From contig JAESUZ010004803.1 of assembly GCA_017311185.1 (NCBI GenBank), positions 1 to 64,000 on the forward strand: a DNA stretch of 64,000 bases, written 5' to 3'. Within the stretch, counting starts at the first letter, position 1. The number at the start of each line of letters is the position of its first letter. Position numbers and translations under genes: made by a program. The notes beneath the pieces were generated by a model. The model made no database searches. It had not been told where the DNA came from and saw only the letters and a list, made by a program, of their open reading frames with translations. Positions 36,362 to 47,310 of the stretch are shown here, piece by piece. The stretch comes from Proteles cristata cristata (lineage: Eukaryota; Chordata; Mammalia; Carnivora; Hyaenidae).

Positions 36362-36774
36362 AAGCAACAGAAACCTACAATGAAAAGATAAGAGCTGAAC
36401 ACTGTTTTTTCTTCATGTGTCCCTCTCTCACCCAAAGATTTTCACATTACCCTTTTCCACCTTGAATTCCTTCTAGGATATCTGTAATATTTGTTCGTAA
36501 ATCTATTTATTCAATATTAAAACTTTCCTAAATGAGCAAGAAGTGATATTTATTAAAAACATTGAAATAAAATGAAAAATAAAAGCTGGACATGAGTATA
36601 AGAGGCTTAGAGATAATATCTGTGAAACTATTTTTATGAAGAGAAATAACTGGAATTTTATCCTGATATGGAATGAGATTAGACAAGAACACTAAGAAAT
36701 GTGAAGTGATTTCAGAGCAAAATCCCAATTTCTGTTTGGGAATCAAGGGCCAAAAGTTGGTATCAACTTTTTTT
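36362..36774. other. unclassified sequence
   Basis: No gene or named repeat is recognised. Confidence 0.45.
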
Positions 36775-37100
36775 ATCTCCGCTACTAATACTCACGGCAT
36801 TCTATGTTCTAACCATACCAGACATCTCACCGCTCCTCAGTATCATTGCAAGCACTCATCTAATTTCTTTTTCAGACATATCACTCTGCCTGGAATACTG
36901 TCATTGTCCCACTCACACCTCTATCATCAGGCAAAACCACATTTCATTTTCAAAGTGCACCACAAATGATGAGGGCTACTTGAGGCCTTTCCAAAACAGC
37001 AAACAACTTTTTCTCTCCCAATTTATTCTCTACCAGAATTCTGTTTCTATGTTTATTTCAGAACTTACACACTCCATCTTCTGTACACAGTGTAGTACGT
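36775..37100 (+). repeat. L2 fragment
   Basis: 'actctgcctggaatactgtc', 'ttgaggcctttccaaaacag' and the 'ttctctcccaatttattc' region follow the L2 3' half. It is diverged. The 98-codon frame at 36673-36969 overlaps it and is not a gene. Confidence 0.55.
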
Positions 37101-37290
37101 CTGCTTCTATCAGCAGATGCTAAGTACCCAAATAGCTAGGAATGGGTTTCTAGTCCAGAGTCCAGCCCTCAGTCTAGCCCAAAGAAGCCATACAAAGTTT
37201 ATTTCACTGAACTGCAGGTTTAGAAAGAAAGAAGTATTATTAATCAGCATCAAATAATCCACACATGGTAATACACAAGAGTACTTTGAT

Positions 37291-37513
37291 GGGGCGCCTG
37301 GGTGGCTTAGTCGGTTAAGCGTCCGACTTTCGCTTAGGTCATGATCTCGCCGTTCATGGGTTCGAGCCCCGCATCGGGTTCTGTGCTGACAACTAGCTCA
37401 GAGCCTGGAGCCAATTTCAGAGTCTGTATCTTCCTCTCTCTCTGACCCTCCCCTGCTCACGCTGTCTCTCTCTCTCTCCTAGAAATAAATTTTAAAAAAA
37501 AATAAAATTTAAA
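37291..37513 (+). mobile_element. Can-SINE (felid type B), with TSD
   Basis: Near-consensus head 'ggggcgcctgggtggcttag', 'gactttcgcttaggtcatga', tail 'tcctagaaataaatt'. aagagtactttgat (37277-37290) recurs with one change at 37514-37527. Confidence 0.96.
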
Positions 37514-37529
37514 AAGAGTACTTTAATTG

Positions 37530-38240
37530 AAAGAGTTTAAATGATGATGACTTCTATATATATTTGAATTGGATTTCTTGCAGCAAATAAATTATCCTTA
37601 TCTTTCACTCAAAGAACAAATGTCATTTCCACATCTTGTGACTTTGTCACAAAATGAAGACTCCTTTCTATTTACTACTATGAAAAAAAAAACCATTTCT
37701 CTCCTTCTGAGGATTGACAAGAGTTCGAACTCCATCCAACTCCCAAATAAGATCATGCAAAGAATCATTTTCCCATTTGTTGAATACAAAAGACTCCTAG
37801 CAATTCTCAAACTCTAGACATTTTTGTTGAGAAAAACACATCCACCTATGGATGAAATGTTTTATCACTAGTTTGAAGAATGTTTGATTTTCTCTCTATT
37901 ATTCCAAGTCTAAAATTGCAGAATGAGAGTGATTTTGGAAGGTTAGGGTTTAGAATTTTATTTTCACTGCATTTAAAAGCATATAACATGCAAAGGATTA
38001 AAACTAGAGCCATTCACTAATATTTTAAAAATCATGTGTATTCTTGAAAACACACTTGCAAATCGTAAATGTTTGTAAACTTAAACAGTAATGGGGAGGG
38101 GCCATATTCTGCATCCCTGTGCCATCTTAATCCATCAGTGTTGACATTACCACAGAAAAACTTCCCTTTCATAGTTAGTAGTTTGTCCCTCTCAGCAGAT
38201 CTATGATACTTTCTGGCGTCCCACACAGGGAATTATTTAA
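37530..38240. other. unclassified sequence
   Basis: No gene or named repeat is recognised. Overlapping small frames on both strands at 37569-37817 show no motif. Confidence 0.45.
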
Positions 38241-38244
38241 TTTA

Positions 38245-38370
38245 ATTTCTAAGGGCCAGATCCTGCCCTTGGATATGTGTGAGCTGTAAGTTTTGACGTC
38301 AATGGAAATTCTGGGTGTGTATCTGAGGGCAGACCATGGTCCTCTGCATACTCCTAATGTGACTGCTGAA
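38245..38370 (+). repeat. possible ancient amniote-type repeat
   Basis: 'agggccagatcctgccc', then 'gtcaatggaaattctggg', then 'ctgagggcagacc' resembles an old multicopy amniote repeat in which 'ggccagatcctg' is followed by a 'gtcaatggga' core. This identification is from memory and uncertain. Open frames run across it on both strands (38293-38562 plus; 38175-38579 minus), neither with a recognised domain. Confidence 0.35.
38294..38301. promoter_or_regulatory. consensus CRE palindrome TGACGTCA
   Basis: A perfect full-site cAMP response element, the CREB/ATF binding palindrome, inside the putative ancient repeat. Its central CpG has survived in AT-rich DNA. Function is not shown by sequence alone. 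Confidence 0.3.
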
Positions 38371-38950
38371 ATTCTCTTTGCTAAGATTGGTCTGATTTTG
38401 GCTCCCTTTCTCTTAAATGTGCACACAATACCAGAAGTGATGCATGAAGGCTGTGAACAAATGAAGAACTTTGGAGCTGGGCTGGATCGTGTGTGGCCTT
38501 CTGACCTAAGGAAAGAACTAGATTTTAAGTCCTCTTTGTTCCACGGTCTGTTATTGCCCTGATGACCAGCCCAGAGCAAGATATTTCATTTCCAGGTCCA
38601 TCTCCTGGTTAAAGAGAAAATAAGACTTAGATTCTAATTAATGTCAATATTTTTTTAAAACAGTTGTTAAGAGTATTAGAATGAAAACTGCACTCAATTC
38701 CAAAATAATCTGTCTTTAAGCCACTAAATTGTGGTATTTTTTACTTGTTGTTTTTCATTGAATTGAATGTAAACCTAACAATTCCTAATAATTTTTGAAC
38801 TTGTATACAAATAAAGACAAACTGGTAAAGTGGCAATCTGGAACCACCTGGAAACCTGAGACTCATCCCATACTCATCAATCTTATCTAATCTCCACTCC
38901 ACCTTGTCCACATACACAAAATCACACATATACACTTAGTTACCAATTCT
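38371..38950. other. unclassified sequence
   Basis: No gene or named repeat is recognised. Confidence 0.4.
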
Positions 38951-38954
38951 AATC

Positions 38955-39250
38955 ACCTTCCAATTCTATCTCCTTAATAACTCAAGTCTCTCCCTTCTTC
39001 AGCTCCACCATCTTTAGCCCTATTCATTTTGACCCCAGACAATTATAATAGTCTCATTGTTCTGGTCTCCTGTTCTTCCATCTTGAACACTATCCATTTT
39101 CCACACAGGTGGTAGAATGATCCCTCCAAACTCCTAATCTAAGAATGAGACTCTCTTTAATAAAATCCCATGGCTTTCCAAGAGGTTCAGGCAATACTTA
39201 ACAATCACTATCTGAACTCTCACCAAATCGCAAATTCAGTAATCTAGATC
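38955..39250 (+). repeat. L2 fragment (middle part)
   Basis: 'gtggtagaatgatccctcca', 'ttaataaaatcccatggctt' and 'tccaagaggttcaggcaata' match the L2 region 'cttcccatcgccctcaggat' in order. It is probably the same element as 40240-40815. Confidence 0.6.
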
Positions 39251-39426
39251 CTACCACCAACTCATCCATCAAGTTCAAAAAGATTTAGAAACTCAGAATT
39301 AAGCTCTGAATTCTCTACAGCGTTTTAAAAATCAAGAGTGATAATAAACATGTTATTTTGTAGAATTGGGTGCAGTGCATAATTTAAAAATTGAAAACAT
39401 ATTTCAGTTTTAAAAAATATGAAGAA

Positions 39427-39640
39427 AGGAGCATCTGGGTTGCTCAATCAGTTAAGTATCCAACTCTTGATTTCAGCTCAGGTCGTGACCTCACAGTTTG
39501 TGGGTTCGAGCCCCGTGTCAGGCTATGTGCTGACAGATGGAGCCTACATGGGATTCTCTCTTTCTGTCTCTCTTTTCCCCACCCCCACTTCCAGGTGCAT
39601 ATTCTTTCTCTCAAAACTAAATAAACATTTTTTTAATTAC
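39427..39640 (+). mobile_element. Can-SINE (older type C)
   Basis: 'gagcatctgggttgctcaat', 'aactcttgatttcagctcag', 'catgggattctctctttctg', tail 'aactaaataaacattt'. Confidence 0.9.
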
Positions 39641-39844
39641 TGAGAAAAAAAACATATATTTTATCCCAAAGGAATGTTTTTGTGATTGCATAGGCCTTGA
39701 ATTAACTCATATCTAAGAACTAGGAGTTCACATCAAGAACTGATTATCAAAGTTTAACTGAACTTTGGCATTTATTATCAAAATCAATTTGCAAATAATT
39801 TCTTCTAAAAATTCTTCATGTGGATATCTCAATCCCAAATCCCC

Positions 39845-40063
39845 TTCTTTTTTTTTTTTTTTTTTTTTTTTTGTTTAATTTATTTTTGAGAGAGACAGAC
39901 AGAGACAGAGAGACAGCGGGAGGGGGGCAGAGAGAAAGGGAGACACAGAATCTGAAGCAGGCTCCAGGCTCTGAGCTGTCAGCACAGAACCTGATGCGGC
40001 GCTCCATCTCACAAACCGTGAGGTCATGACCTGAGCCAACTGAGTCACCCAACCCAGGCATCC
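39845..40063 (-). mobile_element. Can-SINE (felid type A), with TSD
   Basis: It starts with a T-run of over 20 and ends 'aacccaggcatcc'. ctcaatcccaaatcccc and ctcaatcccaaacccca flank it. About 25 bp are missing before the head. Confidence 0.93.
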
Positions 40064-40104
40064 CTCAATCCCAAACCCCATTTCTGGCAATTGGTTTCAA
40101 ATTG

Positions 40105-40215
40105 CAGCTCAACAGAATATTTGTTAAATACCTACTTTGTAGGCACTAGATTTTTAAAGAGGAATATGACATTTTCCCTGCCCTCCAAAATTATTTTATC
40201 ACAGTAATGGTTTTG
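40105..40215 (-). repeat. L2 3'-end fragment
   Basis: 'cagaatatttgttaaatacc', 'tactttgtaggcactagatt' and 'gacattttccctgccctcca' fit the antisense L2 3' end. Confidence 0.6.
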
Positions 40216-40239
40216 TGTGACAATTCTTAACCAGATTAT

Positions 40240-40815
40240 TAAAATCCAACTCAAAATGCTGTGATGCCTTCTAATTATTTTAGAATCATTATTCTAACTT
40301 GAAAAATCCACAAGACCATAAATCATCTGTCCCCTCCTGCTCCTTGCTTCCCAAACCTCCCTTCTCAGTAATTCTCTGAACATATCTCCCCGCTACGCTC
40401 CCCTTGCTCATACCTCTCTGGCTACACTGGACTCCTGGTGTCCCTGAACTCAGCAGTCAAACTCATGGCTCAGGGCCTTTTCCCATGATACTCCATCAGT
40501 CTGGAAAACTCTTCCTCTATTACCTGTATAACTTGTTCCCCAACTACTTTAAATCTTCCCCAAATGTCACTTTCCCAGTGAGTTCTTCCCTCACAAGCCT
40601 ACTTAAAATGGAATACCTATCCTAGCACTCCTAGCTCCCATTTCTTTTATTTTTCTACACAGCACCAATCACCATTTAGCCAAGTACATATTTTATTCAT
40701 TTAGTTTTTTTCTTCTTTTCTAAAGTGGTCATTGTTATATTATGTAGCAATTAAAACAGTGCCTGATACCTACTGAATCCCTAGTAAACATGTTCTGAAT
40801 GAATGAATCTGCTCA
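40240..40815 (+). repeat. L2 3' half
   Basis: 'ctcatacctctctggctaca', 'actcatggctcagggccttt', 'ccatcagtctggaaaactct', 'aaatgtcactttcccagtga' and the end 'ttctgaatgaatgaat' follow L2 in order. This is the best preserved L2 in the window. Confidence 0.85.
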
Positions 40816-41640
40816 AGTACCTAGAGCATTTGGGAAGTTCTACTACAACAAAACTTCCCCAAAGCAGTAAATCATTATCAGAATAGTCTCCTTTCACATA
40901 AACTTAAATATCTATAAATGCTATATAAAATTTCAGTATATATGCTTAATGAGAAATACATAAATCAATAAATATGTGACTAGGATAAGAAAAAATATTT
41001 CAAAGAATTTAATGTGGTGATCGAATACGTAAAAATATTAATAAATTTTCTAAAAACCATTCTCTCATCTGTACATCATTATTGTATCTTATTCCATTAT
41101 TATTATGATAGTTTTATATAGGATGTAGTTCAATATTTTCAAAGTGTGATCAAAGATGTATCTGCATCAAAAACATCTGAGGTGCTTTTTGGTAAAAATG
41201 GAATTTCCTGTCTCCACTTAAGAGTTCTGGGGTTGTGGCCTATAAATCTGCATTTTTCTAACAAGTTCCCCAGGGGATCCTTATTCTTACACATGTTTGA
41301 GAATTAATGCTTTAGTCCCTCAGTCTGTAAAACCTACTGCAGCCCTCTCTGTCTTAGCCTCCCTCCCACAGGACTTTCCTTGAGTCCAGATAATCTTTCA
41401 ATTCAAACACATGGATCTTACCTTAATTAGGGATTTAAGAAAAACTTTCTTTCTTCTTTTGATGTTAACAAGCCTTCAGAGAAGTTATTTACAGACCAAC
41501 ATGGCTATCAGTGATAAAAATATTCCCTTTAAATTACTAGTCGTTGGCAGCCTGTTATAATAATATCCCATAAAATCAGAAAATGAAATAGAAATTCTAA
41601 AGTATGCTTTCTTTTATATTCTCCAAGAGACACAGAGCTA
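40816..41640. other. unclassified sequence
   Basis: No gene is recognised. 'ggtgctttttggtaaaaatg' with 'ggcctataaatctgcatttt' and 'aacaagttccccaggggatc' near 41180-41280 suggests a MER5-like hAT fragment. Confidence 0.4.
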
Positions 41641-41644
41641 TGAC

Positions 41645-41830
41645 TAAATTTACTAAGCTCCTACTGTATAGCACAGAAAATCACATTCACTATCTCATTT
41701 AACCTGAAACTTATGAAATGAGGGTAAATAACATAGTTATTTGTTCAGAGCCACTTATCTGGTACTTGCAGAACAAAAACTGAACCCATGACTCCAGACT
41801 CTAAGTCCAGGATTATTTCTAGAATACTCA
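41645..41830 (-). repeat. MIR
   Basis: 'gctcctactgtatagcacag', 'actatctcatttaacctgaa' and 'aactgaacccatgactccag' match antisense MIR. Confidence 0.75.
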
Positions 41831-42712
41831 GAGCTTCAACAACCTATAAATGAGTTCTTTAAAGTCACAGGCACTACTTCCTGTAATTTTGGACTAATTC
41901 TTGTTTCCTTACAAACTAGAGTTGCTTTGATTTAAAAAAAAAAAAATGAGGACACAAAGTCTCCTACACATGTTCCTTTTGGTATTTTGTGTTCCATTCC
42001 CTATTGTGGTGTGTCTTAACAGTTCTGCCAGCATATTTGCCCCAGCTGCTTTTAATTTACCCTTTTATGGGGGCATGAATGTCATTATTATGTCCCTAAT
42101 TCAAATATTCTTGATGCTACAGATCTGCCATATCATTTTTTTTTCTGGTCTCTTTATCAAATTTTCTTTCAATAAAGGACATGTTACTTTGTTCATTAAC
42201 TTAAAACAAAATTCACTATGTTTTTTTAATTCTTTGAGCTTTCCATTTAAATGTTCCTCAGTCTAACTCAAAAGCTGCTTTAATCTGTTACATGCATGAG
42301 CTCAAATGCTAAGAATCCTGAGGTTTCCAAACAAGCCCTTTTAGACATTTTTGAAAGTATATTCTTCAGATCATCCTACTCTCAAGACATGTACAGAAAG
42401 TGGAGGTAAGAGAGAAAGGGTTACTGGCCAAATAAAACCACATTTTATATCCACCTCATTGAAATTAATATGTATATCAGGATATTAAAAGCTCTGATAA
42501 GTCTTTCAGTGAAAAAAAAAATGGTTTTACTCTGTATGTCAAAACTGGCTTACCCATGCAACCTTTCCCCCAATTACACATCCCACAAAATTTACTATAT
42601 GGTAAACATTGGAAGACCAAATAAATGTGTAATGCCTGCTCTATAACAAGTTGTCCTTAAGTGGTGGCTATGATTGTTGTAATCATTAGTAAGCAGGTCA
42701 GTAAAGTCATGA
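41831..42712. other. unclassified sequence
   Basis: A 106-codon frame at 41946-42266 is hydrophobic but begins just after an A-run and shows no known family. I treat it as chance. Confidence 0.45.
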
Positions 42713-42744
42713 CTCAGCTAATCCATTACTCTGTTTTTTTTTTT

Positions 42745-42797
42745 ATTAAAAAATTGCATATCTTTATTTAAGTTCACTTAAACCCAAATCTAAGATC
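42745..42797 (-). other. 3'-transduced segment
   Basis: Non-L1 sequence between the two A-tails. AATAAA reads at 42768-42763, about 19 bp before the outer tail, which fits polyadenylation at a downstream genomic signal of the source L1. The source locus would carry this segment directly after an L1. Confidence 0.85.
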
Positions 42798-43008
42798 TTT
42801 TTTTTTTTTTTACAAATAGTTTATTGTCAAATTAGTTTCCACATAACACCCAGTGCTCATCCCCACAAGTGTCCTCCTCCATGCCCACCCCTCCTCCCCC
42901 CCACATCCACCAGTCCTCAGTTTTTGTCAGCATTCAAGAGTCTCTCATGGTTTGCCTCTCTCCCTTTCCACCACCATTTCCACCCTTCTTCTCCCCCTTG
43001 GTCCTCTG

Positions 43009-44897
43009 TTAAGTTCCTCCTAATCCTCCTATACGTGCAAACATATGATATTTGTCCTTCTCTGCCTGACTTATTTCGCTCAGCGTAACACCCTCAAGGT
43101 CCATCCATGTTGCTACACATGGCCAGATTTCATTGTTTCTCATTGCCATGTAGTATTCCATGGTGTAGATAAACCACAACTTCTTGATCCATTCATCTGT
43201 TGATGGACACTTAGGCTCTTTCCATGTTTTAGCTATTGTGGAGAGTGCTGCTATGAACATTGGGGTACATGTGCTCCTATGCATCAGCATTTCTGTATCC
43301 CTTGGGTAAATTCCTAGCAGTGCTATTGCTGGGTCATAGGGGAGTTCTATTGTTAGTTTCCTGAGGAACCTCCACACTGTTTTCCAGAGGGGCTGTACCA
43401 GTTTACATTCCCACCAACAGTGTAGGAGGGTGCCCGTTTCTCCACATCCTCGCCAGCATCTAGAGTTCTCTGATTGGCTCATTTTAGCCACTCTGACTGG
43501 CGTGAGATGGTATCTCAGTGTGGTTTTGATTTGTATTTCCCTGATGAGGAGCGATGCTGAGCATCATTTCATGGGTCTGTTGGCCATCTGGATGTCCTCT
43601 TTGGAGAAGTGTCTGTTCATATCTTCTGCCCATTTCTTCACTGGGTTGTTTGTTTTTCGGGCGTGTAGTTTGGTGAGTTCCTTGTAGATTCTGGATATCA
43701 ACCCTTTATCTGATATGTCATTTGCAACTATCTTTTCCCATTCCGTTGGTTGCCTATTAATTTTCTGGGTTGTTTCCTTGGCTGTGCAGAAGCTTTTAAT
43801 CTTGAGGAGGTCCCAACAGTTTATTTTTGCTCTTGATTCCCTTGCTTTTGGGGATGTGTCAAGTAAGAAGTTGCTGCGGTGGAGGTCAAGGAGGTTGTTT
43901 CCTGCTTTCTCCTCTAGGGTGTTGATAGTTTCCTGTCTCACGTTCAGGTCCTTTATCCATTTTGAGTTTATTTTTGTGCATGGTGTGAGAAAATGATCTA
44001 GTTTCATTCTTCTGCATGTTGCTGTCCAGTTCTCCCAACACCATCTGTTAAAAAGGCTGTCTTTTTTCCATTGGATATTCTTTCCTGCTTTGTCAAAGAT
44101 CAGTTGGCTGTATACTTTTGGGTCCACTTCTGAGTTCTCAATTCTGTTCCATTGGTCTATGGGTCTGTTTTTGTGCCAATACCATACTGTCTTGATGATG
44201 ACAGCTTTGTAGTAGAGGCTAAAGTCTGGGATGGTGATCCCTCCCGTTTTGGTTTTATTTTTCAGGATTACTTTGGCTATTCGGGGTCTTTTGTGGTTCC
44301 ATACAAATTTTTGGATAGTTTGTTCTAGTTTTGAGAAGTATGCTGGTGCAATTTTGATTGGAATTGCATTGAATGTGTAGAGTGCCTTAGGTAGTAATGA
44401 CATCTTAACTATATTTATTCTTCCTATCCATGAGCATGGAATGTTTTTCCATTTCTTTGTGTCTTCTTCAATTTCCTTCATAAGTTTTCTATAGTTTTCA
44501 TCATACAGATCTCTTGTATCCTTGGTTAGGTTTATTCCGAGGTATTTTATGGTTTTTTGTGCAATTGTGAATGGGATCAGTTTCTTGATTTCTCTTTCTG
44601 TTGCTTCATTGTTGGTGTATAAAAATGCAACCGATTTCTGTACGTTGATTTTGTACCCTGCAACTTGGCTGAATTCTTGGATCAGTTCTAGTAGGCTTCT
44701 GGTGGAGTCTGTCGGGTTTTCTATGTAGAGTATCATGTCATCTGCGAAGAGTGAAAGTTTGACTTCCTCTTTGCCAATTCTGATGCCTTTGATTTCCTTT
44801 TGGTGTCTGATGGCTGATGCTAGGACTTCCAGCACTATGTTAAACAGCAGTGGTGAGAGTGGGCATCCCTGTCGTGTTCCTGATCTCAGGGGGGAAA
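43009..44897 (-). pseudogene. L1 ORF2 C-terminal half, one internal stop
   Basis: The second half of the L1 ORF2 protein, the endonuclease/reverse transcriptase that drives retrotransposition. The start of the RT domain is missing. [14 protein letters not shown] and the catalytic FADD motif ([13 protein letters not shown]) are encoded near 44870 and 44740. The C-terminal region, with [19 protein letters not shown], is open to the stop at 43009. One TGA at 43566-43564 divides the frame; the copy at 10507 has AGA (Arg) there. No frameshift is seen. The upstream frame start in host DNA (up to 44967) is an artefact. It cannot mobilise because the N-terminal half is absent. Confidence 0.93.
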
Positions 44898-44917
44898 GCT
44901 CAGCTAATCCATTACTC

Positions 44918-45714
44918 TTAAGATGGCAAGCTGTGGTCCTAATTTGTTCAGTCCAAAGTACCTCCACTGACCCTTGGAAATAATGTCAGTCTACTATTTT
45001 CGATTAAAAAAAAAAATTCAGAGGAAAAATATTCAGAAAATTCTCAGAAACCTAAGCATCAACAGTTCTGAAATGCTACAACTTCAGAATATCTGAAAGC
45101 ATAATTAGTAATAGTTTGGGGAGAGCATGGTGTGAGAGAAGGAGCCCAAATGAGTTTGGAGCCAAACATTCAAACCCAGCCTGGACCTTTAGCTTTCCTG
45201 TGGCGTAGTTTCTTAAGATGTAAACTGAGGATACCACCAGCAATTTTTGCTAAGTTGTCGTAAGAATTAGAAATCACACACCTAGGTTCTAAAAAGAAAG
45301 ATTCACTGCTTTTGTAGTTCAAATTAGACTTGTTGACTTCTGAGAAGCTTTAATTATATAATATAGATTTGGCCATGCAAACTCACTTCATTCTCCAAAA
45401 AGAACATTTCTTGAAAAGTGTAACCCATTCCACATCTAAAGAATTCCTCTCAGCTCTGTTAACTAGCTAGCTATCATAATTGTTAAAGCTTTTGCATACT
45501 TTCTTAAAAAAAATAGTAGCAACTTTTAAAATTTCTTTACTTAATGAATTATACACTCTCATATTTTAAGAAGCAAAACATCATAAAAAGCATATAAAGT
45601 TTCCCTCTCAACGTCTTTTCATCCCACACCCCTGCCTGCGACTATCCCTAGATCATCACTTTTGTTTGTTTTCCGCTTGAACTTCTTTATACAAATACAT
45701 GCTATTATCAATAT
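44918..45714. other. unclassified, with a MIR
   Basis: A MIR fragment in sense lies at about 45115-45275 ('ttggagccaaacattcaaac', 'gtagtttcttaagatgtaaa', 'ctgaggataccacc'). The rest is unrecognised. Confidence 0.5.
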
Positions 45715-45719
45715 GTAGA

Positions 45720-46500
45720 TATATTTTCATTTTTTTGAATCTTTTTGAGTTAAGTGTTTAGTACATTGATTACCATTCTTTAATTCTTTCTTGACTGAGA
45801 TAATTATTTAAGTCTCCAAACTTTCTTTAGCCTTTCCTATAGTTTCTGACATCTAGTATTTTCATTATCATTTTTTTCAACACATTTTTTACTTTAGATT
45901 GTATTTTCTGCTTGATTCAGGAATTGTTTAAGAAATATTTCTTGAGTTTTTGTTTCTTATTTTGTTTTGTTTTTATTTCCAGGTTGGGGCAGGGTTTCAT
46001 TGTTATTCTTTTACTAGTTTTTCTTTTTCTAGTTTTATTGCATTATATACTATTTATTCTCCAGGGACTGAATTGAGATTTTCTTTGTGAATTTTTTACA
46101 ATCAAATTCAGACAATGTCCCATAGGGCACTTAAAATGATGGTATATTCCCTATTTCATAGCAAAAGTATGTCTGCATGTTTATATACATATACATTGTA
46201 TATTTACACATATTTTTGGTGTCTACTTGATCTATGTTGAACTAAGAAGTGAAGTAATGCATACTAATGTTTCTAATTATTTTCCTTTTATCTCTTAAAT
46301 CTATTGTCTTTTTATCTCTAAAATTTCTGCTTTCAGAAGACTGGGATTATTTGACACATAGATAGTCACACCTGTTATTGCATTTTGTATCTATTAACAC
46401 GGATACAGTTTGCTAAGTCTTACTTAATGCTTTTTTTTAGCCTAACATTTACTTTTCTTGATATTTCTACTGTGACTCCTACTTTTTTTGATATTTGTCT
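45720..46500 (-). mobile_element. old L1 ORF2 remnant, antisense
   Basis: 'ggtgtctacttgatctatgt', 'atacagtttgctaagtctta' and 'tttctactgtgactcctact' fit antisense old L1M ORF2. Confidence 0.55.
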
Positions 46501-46504
46501 AGTA

Positions 46505-46960
46505 TATATTTTTAAGCAACTTTAGCCCACACACAATTCACCCATTCAAATTATATAATTCAGTATCTTTAGAATATTTACAGACCTGTGCAAACATCAC
46601 CATATTCAATTCTAGAACACTGTCATCACCTCAGACAGAAACTCTGTACTCATTAGCAATCATTCCCCATTTCCCCCCAAGCCTCCAGCCCTAAAGGACC
46701 ATGAATCTATTTCTTTCTGTCTCTATTGATTTGACTATACAGGAACTTTTCATATAAATGGAACCACACAATAATGTGGCATTTGTGACTAGGTTAGCAT
46801 AATGTTTTCAAGATTGATCCATGTTGCAGCATTGACCTAATTGCTTTAGTCACTCATCCTTTTTGGATAGTTGTTTTTTGCTTTTTGGCTATTATGGCTA
46901 ATGCTGCTATCAATATTTGCATACTAGTTTTTGTGTGGAGATCCTAATATATGTTTTGCG
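46505..46960 (-). mobile_element. old L1 3' end, antisense
   Basis: 'gtgcaaacatcaccatattc', 'attccccatttccccccaag', 'ctctattgatttgactatac', 'catataaatggaaccacaca', 'aatgctgctatcaatatttg'. This is the order of an old L1 3' UTR plus ORF2 tail on the minus strand. Confidence 0.8.
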
Positions 46961-47294
46961 TGGTTTATTTTCAATCTTTCTGAATCACATTATCAAGTAC
47001 TTTTCTTGTATACCACATAGTATGGTTTTGCCTTAATCTGAATTTTTTTTAATGGATGAGTAAAGTCCATACAAAAAACATAAAGAAGAAAATTAAAATC
47101 ATCCATAATGTATCACTCAAACATAAACAGTAATTTTATATAGCTTCTTCAGATCTTCACAAAATTATATCTATTCCTTTTTGAAACAAATTGAAATCAT
47201 CCAGCAGTTAATTTTGTAATATGTTGGGGGTTTTTTCTTAATTTCAATTTTAAAAAACCAATTTAATACCTGATTAAGATACTACTGAATATAT
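46961..47294. other. unclassified AT-rich sequence
   Basis: No gene or named repeat is recognised. Confidence 0.4.
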
Positions 47295-47310
47295 ATTAGT
47301 ACATAATTTA

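Larger units (their letters stand above)
42733..44897 (-). mobile_element. young 5'-truncated L1 with 3' transduction
   Basis: 2,165 bp bounded by a perfect 20-bp duplication, ctcagctaatccattactct, at 42713-42732 and 44898-44917. Read on the minus strand, it starts in the ORF2 reverse-transcriptase region and runs to the end of ORF2 (43009). A 3' UTR, a first A-tail (42811-42798), about 53 bp of non-L1 sequence with an AATAAA signal, and a second A-tail (42744-42734) follow. The perfect duplication shows it is a recent insertion. Confidence 0.96.

Noticed and set aside
37291..37370. tRNA-like A and B boxes at SINE heads
   Set aside because: They belong to tRNA-derived SINEs. No complete cloverleaf with an acceptor stem is present, so they are not tRNA genes.
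41946..42266. 106-codon hydrophobic frame as a membrane protein
   Set aside because: T-rich DNA gives hydrophobic translations by chance. There is no homology, and its start lies directly after an A-run.
43430..43996. Plus-strand frames opposite L1 ORF2
   Set aside because: They are antisense shadows of the ORF2 fragment.
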